64,000 nt of DNA from an uncultured Oscillospiraceae bacterium (GTDB lineage: Bacteria; Bacillota; Clostridia; Oscillospirales; Oscillospiraceae), in the NCBI GenBank assembly GCA_949935795.1, contig CATLFX010000003.1, positions 1 to 64,000 of the forward strand, read 5' to 3'. This document shows positions 43,772-51,507 of this stretch, one piece after another. Under the pieces are notes generated by a model that was not told where the DNA came from, did not search any database, and worked only from the letters and a program-made list of their open reading frames with translations. The first letter of the stretch is position 1, and each line of letters begins with the position of its first letter. Both the position numbers and the translations under genes were made by a program.

Positions 43772-44266
43772 TTAATCTTCGCCTCCATTGATCAGATCAG
43801 CAATCAGCTGGCCCAGCTGCCCCAGCAGGTAGAGCGTGGACGTGGCGCCGCACACGGGCATACACAGCCACACGGGGCCGCGGATGAGCTGGGGCAGAGT
43901 ATCCCACTTATAGTTCCAGAACTGCTGGGTGGCTTTCACACCGTAGTACAGCATCAGCGCGCTGAACACCAGCATGACCAGCTTGATAGCGATGCTCAGG
44001 AGCCGTTTGGCCGTCTGGTTTTTCAGCATATCGCTGACAGAGGTGAAGGCAAAATGCCGGTCCTCGTATACCATGGCGCCCGCGCCGAGGAAGGTGGCCC
44101 AGATAAAGGAGTACATAGATACCTCCTGGGTCCAGGTGGCTACGATGTGCAGGTAACGGCTCAGGATCTGAAATACTACCGTGAACATGAAGATGGCAAG
44201 GAAGATGCCGCCTGCCAATATCTGCGCTTTTTGCAGGTATCCTAACGCTTTGTTGATCGTCTTCAT
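43772..44266 (-). CDS. dctQ: TRAP transporter small permease (DctQ type)
   Basis: 164 residues with four membrane spans. The conserved QILSRYLHIVATWTQEVSMYSFIWATFLGAGAMVYEDRHFAF motif of DctQ/YiaM is present. It pairs with DctM, and its stop codon abuts the dctM start. GAGGTAG precedes the ATG. Confidence 0.93.
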   Translation of the reverse strand: MKTINKALGYLQKAQILAGGIFLAIFMFTVVFQILSRYLHIVATWTQEVSMYSFIWATFLGAGAMVYEDRHFAFTSVSDMLKNQTAKRLLSIAIKLVMLVFSALMLYYGVKATQQFWNYKWDTLPQLIRGPVWLCMPVCGATSTLYLLGQLGQLIADLINGGED

Positions 44267-44298
44267 ACTGCTACCTCTTTACTTGGAGAATGTCAAGC

Positions 44299-45351
44299 TC
44301 AGGCTTTGGTGCTGCGGATCATTTCCAGATACTGCTGCATATTGTTCTCCTCGGCAAACTTGTCCTGGATGGGAATGGCGATGGCCTTAAAGGCGTCGAT
44401 GTCCATGTCGGCATACTCTGTGACGATGGCGCCGTCCTCGATGACCTTCTGCTTGGATTCCTCGAACATACGGATGGTGACGCTGCGGTTTTCCTCAGTG
44501 GCGATGCGGCAGGCCTCGTCCACCCAGCCCTTCTGCTCGTCGGTGAGGGACCCGTAGAAAGCGCCGGAGGTCAGGAACAGCCGGGTGGTATAGTCGTGGT
44601 GGGTCTCGCAGACGTATTTGCCGTTCTCGGTCTTGTGGTGCTCCTTCAGGCGGAAGCTGGTGTAGTCGTTCTCGGCGGAGTCCACGACGCCCTGCTGCAG
44701 GGCCTGATACAGCTCGCCCCAGGCGACGCTGGTGGGAATGGTGCCGCAGCCCACCCAGAAGTCCTGCACCACGGAAGCGCTCTGGGTACGGATGGTCATG
44801 CCCTTCAGGTCATCGGGGCAGGTGATGGGCTTCTTGCCATAGTAGTCGCGGATGGAGGCGGTCCAGTAGCCCATGATCTTGAACCGGTTGTCCAGCTTTT
44901 CCGCAACGACCTGCTTCATGGCCTCGCCGAACTCGCCGTCCACGCAGGCGGCCCAGTGGTCAAAGCTCTCAAACAGGTACAGCAGGGAGAACATATCGAT
45001 CTCGTTCACGCCCAGGGAGGTCATGAAGCCGGGGGAGGCGATGGTCATGTTGACGGCGCCCATCTCCAGCTTTTCGATGAGCTCGGACTCATTCTCGCCC
45101 AGGGTGCCGTGGTACAGGGTTGCGGTGGCGCGGCCGCCGGATACCTCCTCCAGGGCGGTCTTGAACTTCTCGCTGGAAATGACGTAGGGGTTGTCGGCGG
45201 AGGTCTGGTTGTGGGCCAGGGACACGTTCAGTTCTACCGCGGCGCCGCTGCCGGAGCCGCCGTCGGAGGCGGAGGGGGCGGCGGAGCTGCAGCCGGCCAG
45301 GCAGGAGGCCAGGATGCACAGGGTCATCAGGACAGCAAGAAATTTTTTCAT
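44299..45351 (-). CDS. dctP: TRAP transporter substrate-binding lipoprotein (DctP family)
   Basis: 350 residues with a lipoprotein signal (MKKFLAVLMTLCILASCLAGC, lipidation at C21). The DctP fold shows NPYVISSEKFKTALEEVSGGR, GTLGENESELIEKLEMGAVNM, GYWTASIRDYYGKKPITCPDDLKGMTIRT (substrate-carboxylate arginine region) and AWGELYQALQQGVVDSAEN. It captures an organic or sugar acid outside the cell. AGGGAG precedes the ATG; it is 32 bp ahead of dctQ. Confidence 0.95.
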   Translation of the reverse strand: MKKFLAVLMTLCILASCLAGCSSAAPSASDGGSGSGAAVELNVSLAHNQTSADNPYVISSEKFKTALEEVSGGRATATLYHGTLGENESELIEKLEMGAVNMTIASPGFMTSLGVNEIDMFSLLYLFESFDHWAACVDGEFGEAMKQVVAEKLDNRFKIMGYWTASIRDYYGKKPITCPDDLKGMTIRTQSASVVQDFWVGCGTIPTSVAWGELYQALQQGVVDSAENDYTSFRLKEHHKTENGKYVCETHHDYTTRLFLTSGAFYGSLTDEQKGWVDEACRIATEENRSVTIRMFEESKQKVIEDGAIVTEYADMDIDAFKAIAIPIQDKFAEENNMQQYLEMIRSTKA

Positions 45352-45388
45352 GTCGTTTTCTCCCTTTTCTCAAAATATATGTTCAGGT

Positions 45389-45862
45389 TTATTGCGCACA
45401 GATCAAAGACTGCCTCACCTTGACCACGGCCTTGCGGATGGTCATGGGCGCGTCCCCCATAATGCCGGGACAGTGAATGTCGTTGGTAAAGAAGATGGTA
45501 TAGCTGCCGGGCGTGGCCTTGAGGAGCATTTCATCGGGGGCCTGGTCGTAGAAATTCAGGTCTTTTTCGGGATGGGACTCCACGATCCGGCTCTGGCCCT
45601 TGTCCGGGGCAAAGCCCAGGTATTCCTCCCCGGAGGCCAGGAACTGGACGTCGATGTAGGTGCGGTGGACCTCCGGCTTTTTCTCCTGACGGGGGCCGGT
45701 GGTGGTGTCAAAGACCTGGGCGAAAATGTCCTGGCCCTCGATCTCGTACACGCCGGGCTCCATGGCCGTCAGGTCATGGGTTTGCAGAAAGCGGAGAGCC
45801 TTTCGGATGGGCTCCGGATAGCGGGCCAGATCGTCGCCCGCGGACAGAGAAGATGCAATCAT
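45389..45862 (-). CDS. YhcH/YjgK/YiaL family protein (first copy)
   Basis: 157 residues of the cupin-like DUF386 family: EIEGQDIFAQVFDTTTGPRQEKKPEVHRTYIDVQFLASGEEYLGFAP and FFTNDIHCPGIM. The conserved histidines and glutamate fit metal binding. Relatives (YiaL, NanQ) act on sugar acids or anomers. Located between the YiaK-type gene and dctP, as yiaL is beside yiaK in E. coli. AGGAGG precedes the ATG. Confidence 0.88.
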   Translation of the reverse strand: MIASSLSAGDDLARYPEPIRKALRFLQTHDLTAMEPGVYEIEGQDIFAQVFDTTTGPRQEKKPEVHRTYIDVQFLASGEEYLGFAPDKGQSRIVESHPEKDLNFYDQAPDEMLLKATPGSYTIFFTNDIHCPGIMGDAPMTIRKAVVKVRQSLICAQ

Positions 45863-45873
45863 GGGCGGCCTCC

Positions 45874-46875
45874 TTACATATTGAGCACGCTGTTCCAGAT
45901 CTCTTCCACCACGGGGATGCCGTTTTCCATATAGTCCACGATGTTCCGCGCTTCCCGTTCGGCGGGGTAGCGGACCTCGCCGCCCTCCTCGGCAGGGATG
46001 GAGGACTTGACATCGGCCAGGATGGCGTTGACGATCTCCTCGGTCTGCTCGGGGGTGTTTCCCTTGGTAGGGTCGATGGCGATCATCACCTGGCTCAGGC
46101 CCACCTCGTCGCCGAAAGTACCGATGGTCTGGACGCTGTTGCCGTTGGTGAGGACGGTGGCGATCAGGTCCAGGGCGATGGAGATGCCGCTGCCCTTCCA
46201 GTAGCCCATGGGCAGCACCCGCCAGGTCTTTTCGATAGCGGCGGGGTCGGTGGTCAGGTTGCCGTCCTCATCGTAGCCGCCGGGGACCGGGAGCTGCCGG
46301 CCCTTCAGGCGGCAGTCCTCGATCTTGCCGTAGCTGAACTGGCTGACCGCGCAGTCCACCACCACATGACGGCCGTCGGAACGGGGGATGGCGAAAACGA
46401 TGGGATTGTTGCCGATCTTCTTGTCCTTGCCCCCCCAGGCGGGCATATTGGGGCAGGTGTTGGACCAGCAGATGCCAATACAGCCGTTGTCTGCAGCCTG
46501 ATAGCCGTAGCTGCCGCCCCGCATCCAGTGGTTGTTGTTGCCCAGCGCCACAATGCCGATGCCGTACTGCTTCGCCAGCTCACAGGCGCGGTCCATGGCC
46601 ATCTTGGCATTCAGAGGGCCAAAGCCCCGGTGGCCGTTCCAGCGCTCGAATGCGCCCAGGGCGATTTCCGTGGTGGCCACCACGTTGGGGTCAATCTCGC
46701 CCTTGTCCAGGTAGCTGACCACTCTGGGGAAGCGGTTCAAGCCGTGGCTGAACACGCCCGCCAGGCTGTTCTGGGCAAACAGGGTGGCCGCGTCGTCGGC
46801 CCCTTTTTCGGTGAAGCCCTTTTTCATCAGCACACGCTTGAACTGGGCCTTCATCTCCTCGTAAGGTACTCTCAT
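45874..46875 (-). CDS. YiaK/DlgD-type NAD(P)-dependent dehydrogenase (Ldh_2 family)
   Basis: 333 residues of the malate/L-lactate dehydrogenase superfamily. FSHGLNRFPRVVSYL holds catalytic H44; VALGNNNHWMRGGSYGYQAADNGCIGICWSNTCPNMPAWGGKDKKIGNNP and GYWKGSGISIALDLIA match YiaK, the 2,3-diketo-L-gulonate reductase. It reduces a 2-keto acid. Operon position beside YiaL-type and TRAP genes supports a keto-sugar-acid substrate. Confidence 0.9.
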   Translation of the reverse strand: MRVPYEEMKAQFKRVLMKKGFTEKGADDAATLFAQNSLAGVFSHGLNRFPRVVSYLDKGEIDPNVVATTEIALGAFERWNGHRGFGPLNAKMAMDRACELAKQYGIGIVALGNNNHWMRGGSYGYQAADNGCIGICWSNTCPNMPAWGGKDKKIGNNPIVFAIPRSDGRHVVVDCAVSQFSYGKIEDCRLKGRQLPVPGGYDEDGNLTTDPAAIEKTWRVLPMGYWKGSGISIALDLIATVLTNGNSVQTIGTFGDEVGLSQVMIAIDPTKGNTPEQTEEIVNAILADVKSSIPAEEGGEVRYPAEREARNIVDYMENGIPVVEEIWNSVLNM

Positions 46876-46895
46876 TTCACAGTCTCCTTTGCGTT

Positions 46896-47372
46896 TTATT
46901 TTGCGGGAAATTTAATGACGATTTTTTTAATGGTCTCCGGCTGACTGCCGTTGCCGGGTCTCACACAGAAGGGGCGGTGAACATCGTTCGGGAAGAATAC
47001 GCCGTAATCGCCCGCAGTCAGGGGGAGCAAAACCTCCGGGGCGTGGGGGTCATCCTGATAATACAGGGTATCCTTCTCCTGAAGCAGGTCGGCGGAGACT
47101 ACGTTTTTGCCGGTGTCCGGATAGTAGCCGATGCACTCTCCACCGGAGACCACATAATGCAGCTCCGCATAGTGACGGTGCACCTCAGCCGGACGCTGGG
47201 TGGCCGGCTGGGTGGTGCGCTCGTTGATGAGCACCACAATGTCCTCGCCGGGGAAGAAATCATAGCGGCCTTCTTTCAGAGGGGCGGCGTCAAGTCCGCC
47301 GCAGAAGGAAAGAAGCCGGTTTAGAGTGGGGCAGTAGCCCACGTCTGGGGGAGTGCCATGCCCTGTGATCAT
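46896..47372 (-). CDS. YhcH/YjgK/YiaL family protein (second copy)
   Basis: 158 residues, first gene of the LacI-regulated operon. EVHRHYAELHYVVSGGECIGYYPDTG, KDTLYYQDD and VFFPNDVHRPFCV match the same family as the product of 45389-45862, but the two are only distantly alike. Two different copies in one operon suggest successive steps, such as mutarotation of two anomers. ATG 47372 has GAGGTG upstream; an overlapping GTG is the alternative. Confidence 0.86.
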   Translation of the reverse strand: MITGHGTPPDVGYCPTLNRLLSFCGGLDAAPLKEGRYDFFPGEDIVVLINERTTQPATQRPAEVHRHYAELHYVVSGGECIGYYPDTGKNVVSADLLQEKDTLYYQDDPHAPEVLLPLTAGDYGVFFPNDVHRPFCVRPGNGSQPETIKKIVIKFPAK

Positions 47373-47393
47373 CACATCACCTCATCTCGTTTT

Positions 47394-47405
47394 GCAATCG
47401 ATTGC
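47394..47405. promoter_or_regulatory. LacI-type operator O1
   Basis: GCAATCGATTGC is a perfect 12-bp palindrome, just downstream of the operon promoter. Its form matches LacI/GalR operators with a central CG. Confidence 0.85.
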
Positions 47406-47417
47406 TAACCTGATATC

Positions 47418-47446
47418 AGAATACTCCACAATTTTAATTGTGTCAA
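47418..47446 (-). promoter_or_regulatory. Promoter of the sugar-acid operon
   Basis: On the minus strand TTGACA (47441-47446), 17 bp, TATTCT (47418-47423). Operator O1 lies about 13 bp downstream of the -10. Confidence 0.85.
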
Positions 47447-47526
47447 TAACGTAATGATACACAAATATGATCCTTGTATTTTGTGCACTACATCCAAAAA
47501 TCTGCGGGCAAGCAGAGCGGTATATG

Positions 47527-47536
47527 CAATCGATTG
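47527..47536. promoter_or_regulatory. LacI-type operator O2
   Basis: CAATCGATTG, the core of O1, about 80 bp upstream of the -35. Centre-to-centre distance to O1 is about 132 bp, which would allow looping. Confidence 0.75.
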
Positions 47537-47546
47537 ATTTTACAGC

Positions 47547-47580
47547 AAAAAAACTCACCCGCCCTAAAGAGGGGGGTGAG
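47547..47580 (-). terminator. Terminator of the lacI-family gene
   Basis: On the minus strand CTCACCC/GGGTGAG with extra C-G pairs, followed by seven T. It lies 12 bp after the gene's stop and insulates it from the operon. Confidence 0.88.
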
Positions 47581-47591
47581 CATTTTCCGTA

Positions 47592-48581
47592 CTATGTGGT
47601 TTCCCGCTCAATGATCCTGGAAAACAGCATGATTTTTGACGGGGATGTTCCGCCGTTGAGACTTTCCATCAGAATGCGGGAGGTTTCCATGCTCATTTCC
47701 AGCATCATGTTGTCCAGAGCGGTGAGCTTGGGATTGCAGATCTCGCAGTATCGAGTGTTGTCAATGCCGATCACCTGCACCTGCTCGGGCACCTGGATGC
47801 CGGCGTCGGTCAGGGCCCGGATGCCGCTGACCGCCGCTTCGTCCTCGCAGAACATCAGGCCCTCCACATCGGGGTGTTCGCTGAGGATCTGCCGCGTCAC
47901 CCGGTAGCCCTCTTCCAGGGAGGTCGGCGCCAGATAGACCCAATCAGCGCATTCCGGCGCCTTCCCCTCCCGAACGGCCTGGAGAAATCCCGCCTGCTTC
48001 TGCAGGTTGCTGGGGGTGGTGTTTGGGATGATGAAGGCGATCTTATGGTGGTTCTTCTTTTGCATCAGCTTGATGCATTCCATCACGCCGTTATACTCAT
48101 CCACCAAAACGCCCTTGACATTGGGCAGCGGCAGATAGCCGTTGGCCATAGCGATGGGGATGTCCGGAAAGTTCTGAGCCAGCGCCTGCTCTACCGCCTC
48201 ACACTGAAAGGTGGAGCCTACCAGCATCAACCCATCGATCTGCCGCTGGGCCAGCCGCCGGATGGCGTTGACCTTGCCCTCCTCTGTGATGCCGGTGTTG
48301 AGGATGAGGCAGGTATACCCGGAGCGGGAGAGCTCCTGCTCCACATAAAAGGCGATGTCCATGTAGTGGGCGTAGCGAATGTCCGCAATGAGTATGCCTA
48401 TCATTTTACTGGAACGCTTCACCAGTCCGCGGGCGGTTTCATTGGGAGTGTAATCGTACTGTTCCAGCAGGGCTTCAATTTTCCGGCGGGTTTCCGGCTT
48501 GATACCGGGCTTGTTATTGACTACCCGGGACACGGTGCTGGCAGAAACACCGGCTTTTTCCGCTATATCGTAAATGGTCAT
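47592..48581 (-). CDS. LacI-family transcriptional regulator
   Basis: 329 residues. The HTH MTIYDIAEKAGVSASTVSRVVNNKPGIKPETRRKIEALLEQYDYTPNETARGL is canonical with hinge helix. The effector domain is a sugar-binding fold (IGILIADIRYAHYMDIAFYVEQEL, VIGIDNTRYCEICNPKLTALD). It sits upstream of the sugar-acid operon on the same strand. Three matching operators (47394, 47527 and 48645) suggest it represses the operon and itself, relieved by a pathway sugar. Confidence 0.93.
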   Translation of the reverse strand: MTIYDIAEKAGVSASTVSRVVNNKPGIKPETRRKIEALLEQYDYTPNETARGLVKRSSKMIGILIADIRYAHYMDIAFYVEQELSRSGYTCLILNTGITEEGKVNAIRRLAQRQIDGLMLVGSTFQCEAVEQALAQNFPDIPIAMANGYLPLPNVKGVLVDEYNGVMECIKLMQKKNHHKIAFIIPNTTPSNLQKQAGFLQAVREGKAPECADWVYLAPTSLEEGYRVTRQILSEHPDVEGLMFCEDEAAVSGIRALTDAGIQVPEQVQVIGIDNTRYCEICNPKLTALDNMMLEMSMETSRILMESLNGGTSPSKIMLFSRIIERETT

Positions 48582-48618
48582 GGTGTCAAAAACCTTTCTT
48601 CTGCAAAGTTATAGTTCA

Positions 48619-48659
48619 ATGATAACACCGAAATATAGAAAATACAAGCGATTGCAAAA
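48619..48659 (-). promoter_or_regulatory. Promoter and operator O3 of the lacI-family gene
   Basis: On the minus strand TTGTAT (48642-48647), 17 bp, TATCAT (48619-48624). The half-conserved operator CAAGCGATTGCAAAA (48645-48659) overlaps the -35, implying autoregulation. Confidence 0.75.
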
Positions 48660-49084
48660 TGGTTTTCATATTATTTACATATGATATTCCCTGCACAGCG
48701 GGACCAGAAAGGGGAAAATACCTTTCGGGCCAAAGAGCGGCCCCGCCACCCGACGAGAGGATGTCTCTCTATCAAGTGGTGGGCGGGCCTTTGTAATATG
48801 TGGAAAAAACCGGCCATTTGAACAAAGAGAACATGCTTTGCGACATGGAAATCAATTTAATGAATTACTTCGACTCTCTTTGTCCCCGCCCAAAACTGTC
48901 CCAATTTTTCCCCTGCCTGGGCGGCGTTGAGGCCGGGTTCCCCGCGGAAAAGGAGTCCGGAGCAGTTCCGTGTGAATTGCTCCGGGCTTTTTTACTCAAA
49001 CGCGCAACGAACCGCCTCCGTTGGGGGTATTATATATGACAGGCAGAAAACGCGCCGCGGCCGAGGCGCGCAGGAAAGAAGGCG
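48660..49084. other. Gap with a hairpin and a terminator-bearing repeat
   Basis: No gene is supported here. A GC-rich inverted stretch at about 48735-48793 (GGCCCCGCCACC with GGTGGGCGGGCC) may fold. At 48881-48995 a segment resembles 33766-33897 behind rplL: TGTCCCCGCCC, GTCCCAATT, GGCGTTGAG, and a terminator with stem GGAGCAGTTC/GAATTGCTCC plus T run. TATTAT at 49028 may be the -10 of the sigma factor gene. Confidence 0.5.
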
Positions 49085-49561
49085 ATGGCCTTGACACAGG
49101 AGCAGCGCACCCAGGTGGTGGAGCGCTGGGGCGACATGGTGTACCGTCTGGCCCTGGCCCGCACCGCCAGCGTTCCCGACGCGGAGGACGTGTTTCAGGA
49201 GGTCTTTTTGCGCTATTTCCGCCATGAGGAGCGGTTTCACAGCGACGAATACCGTAAGGCGTGGCTTTTGCGCTGTACCATAAACCGGTGCAAAAGCCTG
49301 CTGGCCTCCCCGTGGCGCAAGCGCACCGTACCCCTGGAGACCGCCGAGGAGGTGGGTGTGGAGGACGATTACCGCGAGGTGTACAGCGCGGTGCTCTCCC
49401 TGCCCGAGAAGTACCGGGCGGTCATCCATCTGCACTACTTCGAGGGCCTGTCGGTGGCCGAGATGGCCGCCGCCCTGAACTCCACGGAGGGCACCGTCAA
49501 ATCCCAGCTCAGCCGGGGCCGGGCCCTCCTGCGGGATATGCTGAAGGAGGTAGAGCTTTGA
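49085..49561 (+). CDS. ECF-type RNA polymerase sigma factor
   Basis: 158 residues. Region 2 is DMVYRLALARTASVPDAEDVFQEVFLRYFRHEERFHSDEYRKAWLLRCTINRCKSLL; region 4 is LPEKYRAVIHLHYFEGLSVAEMAAALNSTEGTVKSQLSRGRALLRDML. It would direct RNA polymerase to its own regulon. AAGAAGGCG precedes the ATG. Its stop codon overlaps the serpin start by 4 bases (TTGA), so the two are made in a fixed ratio, as typical for sigma and anti-sigma pairs. Confidence 0.93.
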   Translation: MALTQEQRTQVVERWGDMVYRLALARTASVPDAEDVFQEVFLRYFRHEERFHSDEYRKAWLLRCTINRCKSLLASPWRKRTVPLETAEEVGVEDDYREVYSAVLSLPEKYRAVIHLHYFEGLSVAEMAAALNSTEGTVKSQLSRGRALLRDMLKEVEL

Positions 49562-51135
49562 AACGTTATCGACAGGCGAACGAGAACATACACGCCTCTG
49601 AGGAATTAAAGGAAAAGGCCGCCCGGCCCGGCCAAAAACGCCCCTACGCCCGCTGGACGGGAGCGGTGGCCGCGGTGCTGGCCGTGGTTTTGATTGGAGG
49701 GATCGCCATGTGGCCTGGAAAGGCCCAACCCAGCGCGAACAATCCGAACGGCCCCGCCTTGTTCTCCCTGGAGGGCGGCAGCCGGATGGCGGGGCGGTCC
49801 GCCGCCCAGGCCACGGCCCTGTCGGTGGCGAAATACCCCGAAATGCACCCCTATCCCAGGGAGGAGAACTTTTACTCCGGCAAGAATGTGGACTGGGAAA
49901 AGGCCAGTAAAGCCTATAGCGATGCCTATGACGCATGGTGGAAGGACCGGGATGCCCTGCGGTCCGGCACGGACTATACCGGGGTGATGGACGATTTTAT
50001 CTCCCGCTCCACCGCCCAGTTCCTGACCGACGCCGGGGAGGAAAACCGGGTTTACTCCCCGCTGAACGTCTACATGGCCCTGTCCATGCTGGCGGAGACC
50101 ACCGGGGACAACACCCGGGCCCAGATTTTGGACCTGCTCCAGGTGGGCTCCATCGAGGAATTACGGGAGCGGGCCAACGCCCTGTGGCTGGACCACTACC
50201 GGGACGACGGCACGGTGACCTCCATCCTGGGCAACTCCCTGTGGCTGCGGGAGGATTTCACCTACAGTCAAAAGACCCTGGACACCCTGGCCAAGGCCTA
50301 TTACGCCTCCTCCTTCTCCGGCGAAATGGGGAGCGAGGAGTATAACCAGGCCCTGCGGGACTGGATCAACGAGCAGACCAACGGCCTGCTGGAGGAGCAG
50401 GCGGAGGGACTGGAGATGGACGCGTCCACGGTGCTGGCCCTGGCCTCTACCATTTATTTCAAAGCGGCCTGGCACGACGAGTTCGGCAAAGAAAACACCG
50501 AGACGGACACCTTTCACGCCCTGTCCGGCGACGTGGACGCGGAGTTTATGCGCCAGACCCTGGAGAGCACCTTTTACTGGGGGGACAATTTTACGGCGGT
50601 CCAGCTTCGCTTCCAGGAGGGGGGCAGCATGTGGCTGATCCTCCCCGCCGAGGGCTGCTCCGTAGACGAACTGCTGGACAGCGGCGAGGCCATGGAGTTC
50701 CTCCTCTCCCCCAAATACGACCAGTATGACGGCGAGGGCAATGTGACGCGGGAGGGCTGGACTGGGCAGAAGTTTCTGACCATCCACCTGTCCATGCCCA
50801 GATTTGACGTGTCCTCCGACTTGGATCTCATCGAGGGCTTGGAAGCACTGGGTGTCACCGACGTATTCGACCCGGTTGTCTCCAACTTCGACCCCCTGGA
50901 GGCGTCCACCGACGACCCGCTGTACGTCTCCCAGGCCCAGCACGCCGCCCGGGTAAAGGTGGACGAGGAGGGCTGCGAGGCGGCGGCCTACACCGTAATG
51001 ATGGTGGAGGCCACCGGGCTCGCGATCCCGGAGGACGAGGTAGACTTCATCCTGGACCGGCCTTTCCTGTTCGCCGTCACCGGAGAGAGCGGTTTGCCCC
51101 TGTTCACAGGCGTCGTAAATCAACCTAACGGGTAA
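49558..51135 (+). CDS. Membrane-anchored serpin with anti-sigma-like N-terminus
   Basis: 525 residues from TTG 49558 (AAGGAGG upstream). Residues 1-32 are cytoplasmic and contain ANENIHASEELKEKAAR, like the short sigma-binding leaders of clostridial anti-sigma proteins. One membrane helix spans about 33-52. After a linker comes a whole serpin fold (about 140-525): VYSPLNVYMALSMLAETTGDNTRAQILDLL, LASTIYFKAAW, FLTIHLSMPRFDVSSDLDLIEGLEALGVTDVFD, hinge EEGCEAAAYTVM from E470, and DRPFLFAVTGESGLPLFTGVV. Serpins trap serine or cysteine proteases irreversibly. Coupling to an ECF sigma gene suggests that protease attack outside is sensed and signalled inward. The cysteine at hinge position P15-P14 is unusual. 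Confidence 0.9.
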   Translation: MKRYRQANENIHASEELKEKAARPGQKRPYARWTGAVAAVLAVVLIGGIAMWPGKAQPSANNPNGPALFSLEGGSRMAGRSAAQATALSVAKYPEMHPYPREENFYSGKNVDWEKASKAYSDAYDAWWKDRDALRSGTDYTGVMDDFISRSTAQFLTDAGEENRVYSPLNVYMALSMLAETTGDNTRAQILDLLQVGSIEELRERANALWLDHYRDDGTVTSILGNSLWLREDFTYSQKTLDTLAKAYYASSFSGEMGSEEYNQALRDWINEQTNGLLEEQAEGLEMDASTVLALASTIYFKAAWHDEFGKENTETDTFHALSGDVDAEFMRQTLESTFYWGDNFTAVQLRFQEGGSMWLILPAEGCSVDELLDSGEAMEFLLSPKYDQYDGEGNVTREGWTGQKFLTIHLSMPRFDVSSDLDLIEGLEALGVTDVFDPVVSNFDPLEASTDDPLYVSQAQHAARVKVDEEGCEAAAYTVMMVEATGLAIPEDEVDFILDRPFLFAVTGESGLPLFTGVVNQPNG

Positions 51136-51138
51136 ATC

Positions 51139-51168
51139 AAAACCCTCCCTGGTTGCAGGGAGGGTTTT
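51139..51168 (+). terminator. Terminator of the sigma-serpin operon
   Basis: AAAACCCTCCCT pairs with AGGGAGGGTTTT around GGTTGC, 4 bp after the stop. Confidence 0.9.
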
Positions 51169-51213
51169 GTTATTCCGTTAAGCTCATAGCACCGACGCAG
51201 GGGCGCCCCTGCC

Positions 51214-51427
51214 GGGGGCGTTACTTTCTCTCTCGCGAGAGAAAGTAACCAAAGAGCGCGCTTAGGGGGAAATCCGCCGGTTCGCACGGACCAAAGGACG
51301 GTCCGCGCTCTCAGGCGGCTTTCCCCCTAAGAACCCCCTGTTACGGGGGACGCCCTATACGATAGGGCGAAATTACTTTCCGGCGCTCGGGGCTTTCGAC
51401 GCAGCTGCTCCTATTTGTGCTGCCGCC
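51214..51427 (+). repeat. Structured interspersed repeat, copy B (family 1)
   Basis: Helix 1: GTTACTTTCTCTC with its complement (51220-51249). Helix 2: CTTAGGGGGAAATCCGCC with GGCGGCTTTCCCCCTAAG. Helix 3: CCCCCTGTTACGGGGG. Helix 4: GCCCTATACGATAGGGC. End: TTTCCGGCGCTCGGGGCTTTCGACG ... CCTATTTGTGCTGCCGCC. A 16-bp palindrome GCAGGGGCGCCCCTGC lies just before it. Confidence 0.88.
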
Positions 51428-51507
51428 GATGTCTGGTCATGGAGTTTGGGTGGGTCTATTGTTCTGCGCCTGGGTGGGTGCGCCGTCCCCTTACAGCGCG
51501 TTTGTAT

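Noticed and set aside
48800..49039. 79-codon plus-strand open frame before the sigma factor gene
   Set aside because: It runs across a terminator-bearing repeat and lacks a ribosome site and protein-like character.
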